A stretch of 64,000 bases of DNA from Pseudoalteromonas flavipulchra NCIMB 2033 = ATCC BAA-314 (GCA_000814665.1 JWIH01000017.1:275243-339242); one strand, 5' to 3'; counted from the first letter of the stretch, positions 10,231-21,268 are shown. A program made the numbers and translations. Notes: generated by a model from the letters alone, not told the origin.

Positions 10231-10729
10231 CCTCTATAACAGCCCTAAATCAACGTTAGGGTAAGCACTTACTTTAACTTTTATTAAACTAGGGCCTGTT
10301 GATCTTTCAAGTTTGTTTTTGCAGCAGTTTGATTGGTATTTATACAAGGCAGAGCCTGCGTAGCATAGTTATTCTATGTGAGTCAGGCGATAACACAGTA
10401 GAAATGCCAATCAAGCGCTGCCCTTTGGGTTCACCTGAGTGCGCTTTGTTCATTGTTGCTCAACTTTTGCTTAGATTACTAGGCGGCAAGTCGAGCGCCG
10501 CGACCAAAACACACCCAGGAGAACAAAAGTCAAACAGCAAAGGTCAACAGGCCCTAAGCTACACTCGAAGAAAACGTGAAGCTTATACTTTTTATCCGTT
10601 GAGCTGCTATTTTTTGTAATCCGACCTTTTTTACTGAAATTTTTTGTCACATCTGCTATAAAATACTTAACTTATCCGCAATAAATCCGATAAGTATCCG
10701 TATTGCTTTGTAAATTTTGTAGGACAGCT
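10231..10729. other. Gene-free interval holding a repeat element
   Basis: This 499-nt interval between apaH and the chemoreceptor contains the 267-bp repeat described separately. The remaining sequence to 10729 is AT-rich and presumably carries the chemoreceptor promoter. A 106-codon reading frame at 10299-10619 runs through the repeat and looks non-coding. Confidence 0.7.
10290..10556. repeat. 267-bp MITE-like element with TAGGGCCTGTTGA terminal inverted repeats
   Basis: The element starts TAGGGCCTGTTGATC and ends GGTCAACAGGCCCTA, a perfect 13-bp terminal inverted repeat that continues imperfectly to about 26 bp. The outer TA on both sides could be a TA target duplication. Internally a second inverted pair (TTGATTGGTATTT and AAATGCCAATCAA) brackets the left third. 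No coding capacity is evident. Related ends occur at 21304-21344 and 24168-24180. The layout fits a non-autonomous miniature transposable element mobilised by an IS elsewhere; the parent family is not identifiable here. Confidence 0.75.
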
Positions 10730-12745
10730 ATGAATTTGACTGTTAGCCAACGTATTTGGGGTGGTTTTATTACCATCACCTTGTTGCTTCTTCTTATCGG
10801 GGGCAATTCTTTATTTAGAATTGCGAACATTGACAACTCAACTCAACAGGTTAATAACCTGTCTTTACCAGCTCTCTCTAAAAGCTCTGCTCTACAAGTA
10901 GAGTTCACTTTAATGAGCAAAATGGCTCAGGGAAGTTTTTATGCACGTTCAGAGACTGAGCTGACGACGCTAAAACAGCAATTTGCAGAGCGCCAGAAGA
11001 TCTTTGACAAAACCTATTCAGAGCTGCAGCAGGTCGTTGCTGCTAATAATAAATTGGCCTCAAGCAGTCGTGATGTTGGCAAAAGTTATGATGCGTTCGT
11101 AAAAGCCATGAACAGCTTGGTAAACGAAAAAACAACTGAGCTTTCGTTACGGGACAAATTAAAAGAGCAGTTATCAACTATCGATGTTGCCGCAGAAGAT
11201 GCGACTATGGTGACGGTTGATATCATTGATTTGGATGGCTTAGAAGATGCTGACAAACGTGCTTTTCAAGCTGCAAATAACTTAGAAAATAACTTTTCTT
11301 CTGTTGTGACCAGCGCCAATGATATTGTTACGGTTGAAGACATCAATACACTGGAAATAGTAAGTCGAGATCAAAGCTATCTCGTTGAAGAGCTAGGTCG
11401 TAATATTGATTTAATGCGTGGCCCCGTTAGCGCGCTTGATAGCAGTTTGTTTGCTGATCTCGAAGGCTATTACACTAATTTAAAAGGTGCAGTTACCGGC
11501 AGCAACAGCATCGCGGAAAATCAAAAACGCTTGATCAACGCATTAGCCGAAACACGTAAGGAATTATCCGACGCTGAGAAAACCACAAAAGCCGCTCTGT
11601 CTCAGCTAGATGATTTACTCTCCGAAGCGAGCCAAGTCGCCTTTAACTTACAACAAGGCGTACGTGCCGATGTAGGCACAGCAAACCTATGGACTTGGAT
11701 TGGGATGATAGTAGCAACGCTAATGGCAGTCGGCGTGGCTTACATTACCGTTAGCCGAATCACAAAACCACTATCGGAAGTAAACCGAGTTTTAAACATT
11801 GTCGCCAGTGGCGATATGACACAGCGCTTAGATGACACGGCAAAAGATGAGTTTGGTGAATTATCTAGAAGCTGTAACACCCTAATCTCTAGCTTACGTG
11901 AACTTATCACTGGTATTATTTCTCGTTCGACACAGCTTGCTGCAGCGTCCGAAGAAACATCGACTATCACTACAGAATCCAGCCAAGCAATTAAGAATCA
12001 GCAGGCACAAGTAGAGCAAGCAGCTACCGCTACCACTGAGATGAGTAGCACCTCTCACGGTGTTAGCAACAGCGCGCATCAAGCATTACAAGAAATTAAA
12101 AATGCTGATAAAGAAGCGGAGCGTGTTAAAGGTATTTCACATGAGAACAAACACACTATTGAGCAACTCGCAAGGGAAGTGGATGAAGCCTCTCGCGTGA
12201 TTAACAAACTACACCAAGACAGCGCTTCGATAGGCAGTATTTTGGATGTTATCCGTGGTATTGCCGAGCAAACTAACCTCCTTGCACTAAACGCTGCAAT
12301 CGAAGCTGCGCGTGCTGGTGAACAGGGTCGTGGCTTCGCAGTAGTGGCAGACGAAGTGCGCTCGCTCGCAAGTAAGACTCAAGAGTCAACTCAAGAAATT
12401 CAAGCAATGATTGAATCCTTACAAGCAGGAGCCGAAGAAGCGGTAGGCGCGATGTCGAAAGGCAAACAGCAGGCGGAGTCGTGCGTAACTCAGAGCGACC
12501 TTGCTAATGAAGCACTAAACTCCATCACTGCTGCCGTTTCTCAGGCCCATGATGTGAGTGAAGAGATTGCAAACGCGGCGAATGAGCAACAACAAGTAGC
12601 ACAGGAAATTAGTGAACGCTTGGAATCGATTGTAACAATCGCAGAGCAAACAGCTGAAGGCGCAAGCCAAACCTCGATCTCTAGTTCTGAGGTTGCTAAA
12701 CTCGCCGAAGAGTTACGCTTATCGGTAGAACAGTTTAAGGTTTAA
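10730..12745 (+). CDS. Methyl-accepting chemotaxis protein
   Basis: This is a transmembrane chemoreceptor that controls CheA through a cytoplasmic signalling hairpin. I chose the ATG at 10730, preceded by AGGACAG, rather than an in-frame start at 10703; it gives 671 residues. TM1 lies at about 8-28, a helical periplasmic sensor domain at about 30-315, TM2 at about 318-342, HAMP at about 343-397, and the signalling domain to the end. The hairpin tip [20 protein letters not shown] is fully conserved (from about residue 510). The ligand cannot be predicted. It ends in front of a strong bidirectional terminator. Confidence 0.93.
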   Translation: MNLTVSQRIWGGFITITLLLLLIGGNSLFRIANIDNSTQQVNNLSLPALSKSSALQVEFTLMSKMAQGSFYARSETELTTLKQQFAERQKIFDKTYSELQQVVAANNKLASSSRDVGKSYDAFVKAMNSLVNEKTTELSLRDKLKEQLSTIDVAAEDATMVTVDIIDLDGLEDADKRAFQAANNLENNFSSVVTSANDIVTVEDINTLEIVSRDQSYLVEELGRNIDLMRGPVSALDSSLFADLEGYYTNLKGAVTGSNSIAENQKRLINALAETRKELSDAEKTTKAALSQLDDLLSEASQVAFNLQQGVRADVGTANLWTWIGMIVATLMAVGVAYITVSRITKPLSEVNRVLNIVASGDMTQRLDDTAKDEFGELSRSCNTLISSLRELITGIISRSTQLAAASEETSTITTESSQAIKNQQAQVEQAATATTEMSSTSHGVSNSAHQALQEIKNADKEAERVKGISHENKHTIEQLAREVDEASRVINKLHQDSASIGSILDVIRGIAEQTNLLALNAAIEAARAGEQGRGFAVVADEVRSLASKTQESTQEIQAMIESLQAGAEEAVGAMSKGKQQAESCVTQSDLANEALNSITAAVSQAHDVSEEIANAANEQQQVAQEISERLESIVTIAEQTAEGASQTSISSSEVAKLAEELRLSVEQFKV

Positions 12746-12815
12746 CTATCTAACCTGAGCTTTGAGCAGAAAACAGTCTCAAAGCTTTAGGTGGTTTAGC
12801 AAAACAGCTAAGCAT

Positions 12816-12846
12816 AAAAAAACCCATGCATGGCATGGGTTTTTTG
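12816..12846. terminator. Bidirectional rho-independent terminator
   Basis: A perfect 9-bp stem AACCCATGC/GCATGGGTT with a 3-nt loop is flanked by an A-tract on the left and a T-tract on the right. It serves both the chemoreceptor gene from the left and the convergent transketolase gene from the right. Confidence 0.92.
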
Positions 12847-12860
12847 TTTCTTTTCTTTGA

Positions 12861-14855
12861 TTATGCAAACAATGCGTTTGCCTTCTCAACGATATTTTCT
12901 ACCGTAAAGCCGAATAGCTTGAATAGCTCATCAGCAGGTGCTGACTCACCAAACGTTGTCATACCAACGATAGCACCATTTAGGCCTACATATTTGTACC
13001 AGAAGTCCTCAATACCCGCTTCGATAGCGACGCGACGCGTTACTGAGCTTGGTAGTACGCTTTCTTTGTATGCTGCAGATTGCGCATCAAAAATGTCCGT
13101 TGAAGGCATAGACACAACACGCACCTTTTTACCTTCTGCACGAAGCTTATCCGCAGACTCAACCGCAAGTTGCACTTCAGAACCGGTTGCAATAAGGATG
13201 ATTTCAGGTTCACCATCACAAGATAGTACATAACCACCTTGCTTAATCGCTGCAACTTGCTCAGCTGTACGTGGCTGCTGTGCAAGACCTTGACGGGTAA
13301 ATACAAGTGCAGATGGACCATCAGCGCGTTCAACCGCTTGCTGCCAAGCAACTGCTGACTCAACTTGGTCACATGGACGCCAGCTCGCAAGGTTTGGCGT
13401 AGTGCGTAAGTTCGCCATTTGTTCTACAGGTTGGTGTGTTGGACCATCTTCACCAAGACCGATTGAATCATGAGTATACACAAAGATACTTCTTTGCTTC
13501 ATCAATGCAGCCATACGTACGGCATTACGCGCGTATTCCATAAACATCAGGAATGTCGCACCGTAAGGGATAAAGCCTCTGTGCAGTGCAATACCATTCA
13601 TGATGGCAGACATACCAAATTCACGCACACCGTAGAAAATGTAGTTACCCGCAGCATCTTCTGCCGTTAAGCCTTTAGATTGATCCCAAAGTGTTAAGTT
13701 AGAACCCGCAAGGTCAGCAGAGCCACCCATAAACTCAGGTAGAATTGGGCCATAGGCATTCAATGCATTTTGTGATGCTTTACGAGTTGCTGGGTTTGCA
13801 GGATTCGCTTGAAGCTCTGCGATATAGGTTTCTGTTTTCTCAGACCAGTCTGCTGGAAGCTCGCCTTTCATGCGACGCTCAAATTCAGCAGCAAGCTCAG
13901 GATAATGCATTTGGTATTCAGTAAACTTAATCAACCAGTCACTTTGTTGATTTTGACCACGTGCTGTTGCGTCCCATTTCGCGTACACATCTTCTGGTAT
14001 TTCAAATGCACCGTGCTCCCAACCAAGGAATTCACGTGCCGCTTTGATTTCATCATCACCTAGCGGTGCACCGTGACAATCATGGCTACCAGATTTATTT
14101 GGTGAACCATAACCGATAACCGTTTTACAACAAATAAGGGTTGGCTTGTCAGACTCTGCTTGCGCCGCTTCGATTGCCGCTTTAATCGCATCGCTATCGT
14201 GGCCATCAACACCGGCAATAACATGCCAGCCATAAGACTCAAAGCGTTTTGGTGTATCGTCGCTAAACCAACCTTCAACTTCACCGTCGATTGAAATACC
14301 GTTGTCATCCCAAAATGCAATCAGTTTGCCAAGACCAAGGGTACCCGCAAGTGAACAAGCTTCGTGTGAGATACCTTCCATCAAACAGCCATCACCTAAA
14401 AATGCATAGGTATAGTGATTAACGATGTCGTAATCTTCACGGTTAAACTGTGCAGCCAATGCTTTTTCAGCAATCGCCATACCTACCGCATTAGTAATAC
14501 CCTGACCTAATGGGCCTGTAGTCGTTTCAATACCTGGCGCATAACCATATTCTGGGTGACCTGGTGTTTTTGAGTGTAGCTGACGGAAGTTTTTGATGTC
14601 ATCAATTGATAAGTCATAACCCGACAAATGCAACAATGAATAAATTAACATCGAGCCGTGACCGTTTGATAATACGAAGCGATCTCTGTCGAACCACTCA
14701 GGATTACTTGGGTTGTGCTTTAAAAAATCGCGCCAAAGTACTTCTGCGATGTCCGCCATGCCCATAGGGGCTCCTGGGTGGCCAGACTTGGCCTTTTGTA
14801 CAGCGTCCATGGAAAGAACGCGAATTGCATTAGCAAGTTCTTTGCGAGATGGCAT
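12861..14855 (-). CDS. tkt: Transketolase
   Basis: Transketolase transfers two-carbon units between pentose-phosphate-pathway sugars using thiamine pyrophosphate. The start at 14855 ([13 protein letters not shown], with GGTAGGAG just upstream) gives 664 residues, matching TktA; an in-frame codon 45 nt further upstream lacks such a site. Visible motifs are [20 protein letters not shown], the TPP motif GDGCLMEG and [11 protein letters not shown] in the pyrimidine-binding domain. It is divergent from metK across about 260 nt. Confidence 0.96.
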   Translation of the reverse strand: MPSRKELANAIRVLSMDAVQKAKSGHPGAPMGMADIAEVLWRDFLKHNPSNPEWFDRDRFVLSNGHGSMLIYSLLHLSGYDLSIDDIKNFRQLHSKTPGHPEYGYAPGIETTTGPLGQGITNAVGMAIAEKALAAQFNREDYDIVNHYTYAFLGDGCLMEGISHEACSLAGTLGLGKLIAFWDDNGISIDGEVEGWFSDDTPKRFESYGWHVIAGVDGHDSDAIKAAIEAAQAESDKPTLICCKTVIGYGSPNKSGSHDCHGAPLGDDEIKAAREFLGWEHGAFEIPEDVYAKWDATARGQNQQSDWLIKFTEYQMHYPELAAEFERRMKGELPADWSEKTETYIAELQANPANPATRKASQNALNAYGPILPEFMGGSADLAGSNLTLWDQSKGLTAEDAAGNYIFYGVREFGMSAIMNGIALHRGFIPYGATFLMFMEYARNAVRMAALMKQRSIFVYTHDSIGLGEDGPTHQPVEQMANLRTTPNLASWRPCDQVESAVAWQQAVERADGPSALVFTRQGLAQQPRTAEQVAAIKQGGYVLSCDGEPEIILIATGSEVQLAVESADKLRAEGKKVRVVSMPSTDIFDAQSAAYKESVLPSSVTRRVAIEAGIEDFWYKYVGLNGAIVGMTTFGESAPADELFKLFGFTVENIVEKANALFA

Positions 14856-14985
14856 GAATTCTCCTACCTTTAAATGTGTTTCGCGGGGGTTTGAGCCCAT
14901 TCTTACTTATTTATATGGCTAACTGCAACGGCAAAGGCCATAAAAAAACGGGTACAGACGGACTTTTTCCGACCATTAAAAAAGT

Positions 14986-15016
14986 TTGCACAATTTTGGA
15001 CGTCTAGGCGTAAAAT
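14986..15016 (+). promoter_or_regulatory. metK promoter region with MetJ operator (met box)
   Basis: Positions 14998-15013 read GGACGTCTAGGCGTAA, two tandem 8-mers matching the met-box consensus AGACGTCT at 7/8 and 5/8. They lie between a TTGCAC (14986-14991) and a TAAAAT (15011-15016), a -35/-10 pair with a rather long 19-bp spacer. Binding of SAM-loaded MetJ there would block metK transcription. The operator is fairly clear; the exact -35/-10 assignment is tentative. Confidence 0.75.
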
Positions 15017-15115
15017 AACTAGTCAATGCCTAGGTTTTTTGGTTAGAATACGCCCCTTAATTTTTCGCGCTGTCCCTGATGTTTGTGAAGCGCAATATTT
15101 GTGAGCATAAATACA

Positions 15116-16267
15116 ATGGCTAAACATTTATTTACTTCTGAATCTGTTTCTGAAGGCCATCCAGATAAAATTGCCGATCAGATCTCTGATGCGGTTCTAG
15201 ATGCCATCCTTGAGCAAGATCCAAAAGCACGTGTTGCGTGTGAAACTTACGTTAAAACCGGTATGGTTATGGTTGGTGGTGAAATCACAACTAGCGCTTG
15301 GGTTGATATCGAGGAATTAACTCGTAAGACCGTGCGTGAAATTGGTTACACACACTCTGACATGGGCTTTGACGCTGATTCATGTGCAATCCTTAACACC
15401 ATTGGTAAGCAATCACCTGATATTAACCAAGGTGTTGACCGTACTCGTCCAGAAGAGCAAGGTGCTGGTGACCAAGGCCTAATGTTTGGTTACGCGTGTA
15501 ACGAAACTGACGTACTTATGCCTGCGCCTATCACATACTCACACCGTTTAGTTCAGCGCCAAGCGCAAGTTCGTAAAGACGGCACGCTACCTTGGTTACG
15601 TCCAGACGCTAAGTCTCAGGTAACATTCGCGTACGAAAACGGTAAAGCAGTAGGTATCGACGCAGTCGTATTATCTACACAGCACTGTGATTCTGTATCA
15701 CAAGCTGACCTTGTAGAAGCTGTGATGGAAACTATCATCAAGCCTACATTACCTGCAGAGCTTATCACTGAAGCAACTAAGTTCTTCATCAACCCAACTG
15801 GCCGTTTCGTTATCGGTGGTCCTATGGGTGACTGTGGTCTAACTGGTCGTAAAATCATCGTAGATACATACGGCGGTATGGCTCGTCACGGTGGTGGTGC
15901 ATTCTCTGGTAAAGATCCATCAAAAGTTGACCGTTCTGCAGCTTACGCAGCGCGTTACGTTGCAAAGAACATTGTTGCCGCTGGCCTTGCTGACAAGTGT
16001 GAGATCCAAGTGTCTTACGCAATCGGTGTTGCTGAACCTACTTCTATCAGTGTAGAAACTTTCGGTACAGCCAAGCTTGATGAGTCGCGTTTAATCGAAC
16101 TTATCCGCGCGCACTTCGACTTACGTCCTTACGGTCTAATCACTATGCTAGACCTTGAGCGTCCAATTTATCAGCCTACTGCTGCTTACGGCCACTTTGG
16201 TCGTGAAGAGTTCCCTTGGGAAGCAACAGATAAAGCTGACGCACTACGTGAAGCTGCAGGCCTATAA
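15116..16267 (+). CDS. metK: S-adenosylmethionine synthetase
   Basis: MetK forms S-adenosylmethionine from ATP and methionine. The 383-residue product from the ATG at 15116 ([10 protein letters not shown]) matches E. coli MetK almost end to end; a GTG at 15101 would add five unlikely residues. Signatures are [25 protein letters not shown] and [16 protein letters not shown]. Codon choice is strongly biased toward pyrimidine-ending preferred codons, as in highly expressed genes. A MetJ operator lies about 100 nt upstream. Confidence 0.98.
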   Translation: MAKHLFTSESVSEGHPDKIADQISDAVLDAILEQDPKARVACETYVKTGMVMVGGEITTSAWVDIEELTRKTVREIGYTHSDMGFDADSCAILNTIGKQSPDINQGVDRTRPEEQGAGDQGLMFGYACNETDVLMPAPITYSHRLVQRQAQVRKDGTLPWLRPDAKSQVTFAYENGKAVGIDAVVLSTQHCDSVSQADLVEAVMETIIKPTLPAELITEATKFFINPTGRFVIGGPMGDCGLTGRKIIVDTYGGMARHGGGAFSGKDPSKVDRSAAYAARYVAKNIVAAGLADKCEIQVSYAIGVAEPTSISVETFGTAKLDESRLIELIRAHFDLRPYGLITMLDLERPIYQPTAAYGHFGREEFPWEATDKADALREAAGL

Positions 16268-16284
16268 CCCCTGCTGAAAAAGTA

Positions 16285-16310
16285 AAAAAGGCGCCAAGTG
16301 CGCCTTTTTT
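16285..16310. terminator. Bidirectional terminator between metK and the HDOD gene
   Basis: The stem AAAAAGGCGC/GCGCCTTTTT (10 bp, loop CAAGT) follows metK with a T-tract. The symmetric A/T flanks also suit the convergent minus-strand gene. Confidence 0.92.
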
Positions 16311-16328
16311 AATGCCCATAGATAACCC

Positions 16329-17174
16329 CTACCCGATAAATACCTCGTCGACATCATCTTTTAAGTTTTGATACTCATCATCATGAAGATTAAGCTCAAT
16401 CATCACCTTGTCTTTAAATAGATACCAATCCGCTGCGCTTCTAAAATGTTTTGCTTCGAAACAGAGGTTTTCAGCCAGTTTAAGTGCCGCAAAGGTTTGC
16501 ACATGTTGTGCATTTTTTTGCTCTTCAAGATAGCTAACGTCATGGTGGCGCAAAATCATCTGGCATATTTCTTTGGGTAAGTGCCAAGACGTCGCAAGAA
16601 AGTAGCCTATCACAGTGTGGGGCACTGGATACTTTTGCTGCTCGTAGTAAATCAATGTTTGCTCAGGCCGCTCTATAGACTGTTTTATTACCTCAGCGTA
16701 GTCAGGATATTTTACGGCCATTGCTGGGATCCCGGCATCGTGAAAGAGTCCGAGCAGCTGCAAATTCTCTAGGGGTAATGATGCTTTTAAATGATGTCCA
16801 ACCACCATTGCTGCTTTTGAGATATCCGCAGCATTATCCCAAAACTGCTGCAGTGAAATACAGCACTTTGACTGCTCAAACGCATTTTTAAGCAAATACC
16901 CAGTCACTAGCTGCGTAATACAGGTAACGCCCAAAAACATCACAGCTTGTTTTATATCAGTGATTGTACGGGCAAGACCATAAGCCGGTGAATTAATTAC
17001 CTTTAATACCGCAGCAGACGCACCAACATCTGCCGCAATAATATCCGCCACGGTAAATAACTCAGGCTCCGGTTGTGATAGTTCATTTTGTAAGGCTTGT
17101 AATATTTCAGGCTTAGCAGGTAAGTTAAATCCGCCGCGCAAATCATTCAGCACTTTATCGTCTATATCGATCAT
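16329..17174 (-). CDS. HDOD-domain signalling protein
   Basis: The 281-residue cytoplasmic protein matches the HDOD family, relatives of HD phosphohydrolases that usually lack the full metal-binding set. The N-terminal part contains the typical KPEILQALQNEL and a DVGASAAVLKVINSPAYGL segment. A central LLGLFHDAGIPAM and a later LRHHD keep scattered HD-like residues. HDOD proteins act as scaffolds in motility, biofilm and signalling control; no partner is visible here. It is a single gene between the metK terminator and the CYTH/CHAD gene. Confidence 0.85.
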   Translation of the reverse strand: MIDIDDKVLNDLRGGFNLPAKPEILQALQNELSQPEPELFTVADIIAADVGASAAVLKVINSPAYGLARTITDIKQAVMFLGVTCITQLVTGYLLKNAFEQSKCCISLQQFWDNAADISKAAMVVGHHLKASLPLENLQLLGLFHDAGIPAMAVKYPDYAEVIKQSIERPEQTLIYYEQQKYPVPHTVIGYFLATSWHLPKEICQMILRHHDVSYLEEQKNAQHVQTFAALKLAENLCFEAKHFRSAADWYLFKDKVMIELNLHDDEYQNLKDDVDEVFIG

Positions 17175-17256
17175 TGGGCTACCTCAGAATTGATACACCC
17201 AAGTTTAGTTCATCGCCTGATATTTGCAGTATTGATTGTAATGAAGTGGTACAAAA

Positions 17257-17277
17257 AAGCGGGATAAAACCCCGCTT
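17257..17277 (-). terminator. Terminator of the CYTH/CHAD gene
   Basis: On the minus strand a 7-bp stem AAGCGGG/CCCGCTT with a 7-nt loop is followed by a run of T, directly after the stop of the minus-strand gene at 17285. Confidence 0.8.
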
Positions 17278-17284
17278 AATCTGG

Positions 17285-18805
17285 TTAGAACCAATATGGT
17301 TCGCTATGCATGGAAGATTGTCGACTTTGCTCCATAGCACTTATTAAAAAGTCTGATTTTTGCTTAAGCCATGCCTGCACTTCTTGCAGCTCGTCTGCAT
17401 TTTGGCTTTGGCAAAGCTGATATAAATACGCCAGTGTTTCTAGCTCATAAATACCATAAACGATATCAATCCAAGGCGTTCTAAACGCTTTGCGCGCTTC
17501 TTTATCGTAAAGCTTACCCAGACAGTTACCGCTTAGCAGCGTATTTTCTAGCTTTATTCTGACATGTAAATAATCTTTTTCAGAAAGCGATTTATCCTGT
17601 GGAAGCAAGTTTTTCAACTCTTGCCAGTCTTTATCAAATAATTGGCTTGCGATTTCTGTGACCGGTAGCTCTGCTGCACTCAGTGCTTTTTGATCCCAGT
17701 TTTTACGCCACGCTCTATCAACAAGCCAGCGAGTAAGTGAAAGGATCAAACGGTTATAGCGGGTGCAATGAAATAAATCTTCAATGTCCGTCGGTGTTGG
17801 CTGAACATCTTGCAGATCAGTAATGACCTGCGCCAATTCAGGAAACTGATTAAGTTTCTTATGATAAGCATGGCGCTTTGAGGTATAGGTTTTCAAATGA
17901 ATTGCATTTTCGACCCAAGCAAGTTCTGACAACAACCATTTTAACTCATTGCGAATACTCTCAGTCGAGCTTTTATCAACGATGTCATCGAACAACCAAA
18001 ACGCGTGACGGATAAGCGAAACTCCGTCAATAACTCGTTTTAATGTCTTGAGACTTGGTTTATTAAAATAGCACTGCTCATGTTTTTGGACGAACTGAAT
18101 ACCATAACTGACTGTCGCAATTAGCGCTTGTTCTTGCGTTACCTGAGATTTGAGCGGTACAAATCCTATAAACTTATTTGGTTTTAGAGGTTTATCATCG
18201 GCAATTCGATATCCTCTGGCGGCCTTTGAGTATAGTCCCAAGCGCATACCAGCTTGTTTAATTAGGTGATCGGCTAATAAGAAAAGATCTTCTTTATTTC
18301 CCTCAATCAGCTCTATTTCAAGCTCATTGATTGGCTCCATCTTCCCTTGGGCTGCTATTTCCCCTTTATCCAACACGACTTCGATTTTGGTTCCCGAATC
18401 CGTTTCGATTAACCAAGTACGACGAATGAAATTCGTACTGAAGATCGGGAATATGTTTTCTGCGATAGACTCAAGTTGCATGCCGTGAGGCCAAATATTC
18501 GCGTCAAACGCTAACAAGTCAGGACGTCCTGACTGAATAGGTAAATTGTACTCAGGTCGTTGATGTAACCCTCCGACAACTTCTCCCGCAAGCTTAATCG
18601 TTTGCTCGCATTCATCATTGCAACAACGCGTTCTTAGGCCGATATCTAGCGCACGCAATTCACGATTTGGCGTGTCAAAGTAGGCGTTAGTTAAGTTTTT
18701 AGCAGGCTTGTTAGTGACCGTTTTTGCAAACTGTGTGATGAGTGCAGGGATCAGCGGAACTTCATTATCTGAAACCAAAAATTTCAGTTCTATTTCAGTG
18801 TCCAT
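17285..18805 (-). CDS. ygiF: CYTH and CHAD domain protein (YgiF-like inorganic triphosphatase)
   Basis: The N-terminal CYTH domain (about 1-205) begins with the ExExK signature EIELKF, typical of triphosphate tunnel enzymes. The rest is a helical CHAD domain (about 215-490) with repeated basic helices thought to bind polyphosphate. In E. coli YgiF this architecture hydrolyses inorganic triphosphate. At 506 residues it is longer than YgiF (433). It is divergent from the SH3-domain gene that in E. coli (ygiM) lies in the same neighbourhood, which supports the assignment. Confidence 0.88.
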   Translation of the reverse strand: MDTEIELKFLVSDNEVPLIPALITQFAKTVTNKPAKNLTNAYFDTPNRELRALDIGLRTRCCNDECEQTIKLAGEVVGGLHQRPEYNLPIQSGRPDLLAFDANIWPHGMQLESIAENIFPIFSTNFIRRTWLIETDSGTKIEVVLDKGEIAAQGKMEPINELEIELIEGNKEDLFLLADHLIKQAGMRLGLYSKAARGYRIADDKPLKPNKFIGFVPLKSQVTQEQALIATVSYGIQFVQKHEQCYFNKPSLKTLKRVIDGVSLIRHAFWLFDDIVDKSSTESIRNELKWLLSELAWVENAIHLKTYTSKRHAYHKKLNQFPELAQVITDLQDVQPTPTDIEDLFHCTRYNRLILSLTRWLVDRAWRKNWDQKALSAAELPVTEIASQLFDKDWQELKNLLPQDKSLSEKDYLHVRIKLENTLLSGNCLGKLYDKEARKAFRTPWIDIVYGIYELETLAYLYQLCQSQNADELQEVQAWLKQKSDFLISAMEQSRQSSMHSEPYWF

Positions 18806-19103
18806 TAGGGCAGTGTTTTACCTATTTGTCTAAGGGAGGATCAAAATATACAAAGGAGGCTAAGTTTGCAATCTTTTTATCCGATGAGAAGTGCACCAAA
18901 TATGCGCTAAATCAATAGATAGTCAGGCTAAATTCGCTGAACATCAACGGATCAATAACACTGAATCATTGCGCTAAATGCTGCAATTTTCATTATGTAA
19001 TCAATTATTTCGCGCCATTCAAAATAAACAAAGCCTTGCTATTAGGCCGCGAAATCCCTACTATTTTGTAAACTTTACGACCCAAAGAATAAAAGGCCCA
19101 CGC
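18806..19103. other. Divergent intergenic region between ygiF and ygiM
   Basis: About 300 nt separate the two divergent genes. It contains an AGGAGG-like stretch near 18853 that serves no evident reading frame, and otherwise AT-rich sequence presumably holding both promoters. I see no terminator or RNA gene. Confidence 0.5.
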
Positions 19104-19715
19104 ATGTTCAACTTTAAGCAATTTATCATTGCGAGCCTGCTCTTCACTAGCTTTGTAAGCTTTGCCGAAGAGCCAGACGAAAATAGCACAGTAAACGCGG
19201 CAACACCAAACGGCTATATTAGTGACAATCTTTTTATTTTCATGCACACAGGTCCAAGTAAAAATTATCGAATTTTAGGTTCTGTTGATGCTGGTACGCC
19301 AATCACTATTTTGAGTGGCGCTAATGACGAGTTTGTCCAAATTAAAGACGACAAAGCAAGAGAAGGTTGGGTAGAAAGTAAATTTGTCACCACGGAACCG
19401 GGTTTAAAGCAACAATTAGAAACGGTTAACCAAACCTTGGTGGAAACCCAAGAGGCGCTGAACGATGCTCAGCAGCAACTTCCCATGCTGCAGCAAAACA
19501 ATACCAATTTACTAGCTGAAAATGCTTCACTTCAAGACACTATTTCAGGGCTTGAAAAGCAGCTACAAGATGAGCGTTTAGCACAGCAGCAAAAAGTCCA
19601 AAAAGAACAACACCAGTTGCTCACTTACGGTGGCATCATCGGGATCAGTGGCATTATTATCGGTGTGATCCTGACGCTATTTTTATCTCGCAGAAAGCGT
19701 TACGACGGCTGGTAA
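19104..19715 (+). CDS. ygiM: SH3-domain membrane protein (YgiM/TIGR04211-like)
   Basis: The start at 19104 (MFNFKQFIIAS) gives a signal peptide cleaved near SFA-EE; an upstream in-frame start at 18978 would bury it. The 203-residue product has a bacterial SH3 domain (about 35-95, with NLFIFMHTGPSKNYRILGSV and a GWV ending), a long coiled coil (about 100-165), a C-terminal transmembrane helix (about 172-195) and a basic tail RRKR. This is the layout of the TIGR04211 family, whose function is not well defined; envelope or stress roles are suggested. Confidence 0.88.
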   Translation: MFNFKQFIIASLLFTSFVSFAEEPDENSTVNAATPNGYISDNLFIFMHTGPSKNYRILGSVDAGTPITILSGANDEFVQIKDDKAREGWVESKFVTTEPGLKQQLETVNQTLVETQEALNDAQQQLPMLQQNNTNLLAENASLQDTISGLEKQLQDERLAQQQKVQKEQHQLLTYGGIIGISGIIIGVILTLFLSRRKRYDGW

Positions 19716-19794
19716 TTGGTTATATACATACCTATTGAGGTTAGATAACTTCGTCACTAACGGTGCATCTAAACTCTATTGTCAAAATAAATAA

Positions 19795-19817
19795 AGGCCG
19801 GAAAAATTCGGCCTCTA
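19795..19817. terminator. Terminator-like hairpin between ygiM and the symporter gene
   Basis: A 6-bp stem AGGCCG/CGGCCT with an 8-nt AT loop lies between two convergent genes. The T-tract is short and interrupted, so it may be a modest bidirectional terminator. Confidence 0.6.
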
Positions 19818-19837
19818 TTTATTCCACCTAAAACGTA

Positions 19838-21268
19838 TTAGGCTGAATTCTTCGCATTAATGTTACCCCAAATGCCAGACTCAGTAACTCCTTGCACTTT
19901 GACCTTATCGACCTCGAATACAGGTTCTTTCCCTTTTGCTCTTTGCTGATGATAATCAGCCGTAACCGCCAGGATAGTGGGAGTAAGACGCACGATAGCA
20001 ATAACATTCACCACCGTCATTAAACCCAATGCGATGTCTGCAAGATCCCATACCTGTTTTAGCGTTGCCGAAGCGCCCCACAACATCATAGACAAGTAGC
20101 ATGCAGTATAAATTGAACGGCCAACTTTATTATCCAGATGAAATAAGTGTAAGTTACTTTCAGCATAGGCGTAATTAGCCACTACAGAGGTGAAAGCAAA
20201 TAAAGTAATCGCCGCCGCGACAAAGTATACGCCCCCAGTTGCTAAATGCGCAGTCATCGCAGATTGTGTTAGCCGTATGCCTTCCATCTCTCTGCCAATA
20301 TCTATATCTGCCAATAAAATGATCACGGCCGTACAACTACACAACACTATGGTATCAAAGAATACGCCTAGCATTTGGATATAACCTTGGGTTACGGGGT
20401 GATTAGGAATTGGCGACGCACTGGCCGATGCGTGCGGCACACTACCCGCTCCGGCCTCGTTAGAATAGAGCCCGCGCTGAATACCATTTTTGATAGCTGC
20501 GCCAAGTGCGCCAGCGCCCGCTTCTTGCAAGCCAAAAGCTGAAAGCAAAATATCTTTGATCATGGCAGGGACTTGCGAGTAATTCATCACGGTAATAGTA
20601 ATGGCCGCAAGGACAAAGGCTAATCCCATTACTGGCACTACCTTTTCAGCAAATCGCGCAATCGCTTTGAAGCCACCAAGAATAATAGAGCCTGCAAGGA
20701 CTGTGATCACAATACCTGAATATAAGGTTGGAATATCAAACGCATTATTGAGCGCATCGGTGATGGTATTAGTTTGCATCGCGCTAAAGGTAAATCCATA
20801 TCCCAAAAACAAGCAAAAGGCGAAGCATACTGCAAACGCCCGACTTCCCAATCCCATGTGAATATAATAAGCAGGGCCACCTCTAAACTCACCTTGGCTA
20901 TCTCGCACTTTATAGACCTGCCCAAGCACACTTTCGGCAAAGCCTGTTGCCATCCCCAAAATGGCTATCATCCACATCCAAAATATCGCACCACTGCCAC
21001 CAAGAGAAATTGCAACCGCAACACCTGCTAGGTTACCGGTTCCAACTCGAGCTGATAACCCCGTGCATAACGCTTGAAATGAACTGATTGTATTGTCATC
21101 ACCCTGACTGCTACCTCGTAACAGACTAAACATGTGGCGAAACTTTACAACTTGTATCCCTCGCAAAAGAATAGTGAACCAAAACCCTGCAAATAGCAGG
21201 ATATAAATAAGTATCTGACCTTCTCCCCATAAGAGCCCATTGATACTCTTAACTGCACTTTCAAACAT
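19838..21268 (-). CDS. Sodium:alanine/glycine symporter (AGCS family)
   Basis: The 476-residue polytopic protein matches the AGCS (AlsT/DagA) family, which imports alanine, glycine or related amino acids with sodium. Signatures include ALCTGLSARVGTGNLAGVAVA, RGLYSNEAGAGSVPHASA and about 10-11 hydrophobic segments. It lies downstream of, and in the same orientation as, ctlX; the two are separated by a palindromic repeat, so co-expression is possible but not shown. The specific substrate cannot be told from sequence. Confidence 0.9.
   Translation of the reverse strand: MFESAVKSINGLLWGEGQILIYILLFAGFWFTILLRGIQVVKFRHMFSLLRGSSQGDDNTISSFQALCTGLSARVGTGNLAGVAVAISLGGSGAIFWMWMIAILGMATGFAESVLGQVYKVRDSQGEFRGGPAYYIHMGLGSRAFAVCFAFCLFLGYGFTFSAMQTNTITDALNNAFDIPTLYSGIVITVLAGSIILGGFKAIARFAEKVVPVMGLAFVLAAITITVMNYSQVPAMIKDILLSAFGLQEAGAGALGAAIKNGIQRGLYSNEAGAGSVPHASASASPIPNHPVTQGYIQMLGVFFDTIVLCSCTAVIILLADIDIGREMEGIRLTQSAMTAHLATGGVYFVAAAITLFAFTSVVANYAYAESNLHLFHLDNKVGRSIYTACYLSMMLWGASATLKQVWDLADIALGLMTVVNVIAIVRLTPTILAVTADYHQQRAKGKEPVFEVDKVKVQGVTESGIWGNINAKNSA

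Noticed and set aside
10299-10619. 106-codon plus-strand open frame
   Set aside because: It runs through the MITE-like repeat and both of its ends; composition is not protein-like and it has no ribosome site.
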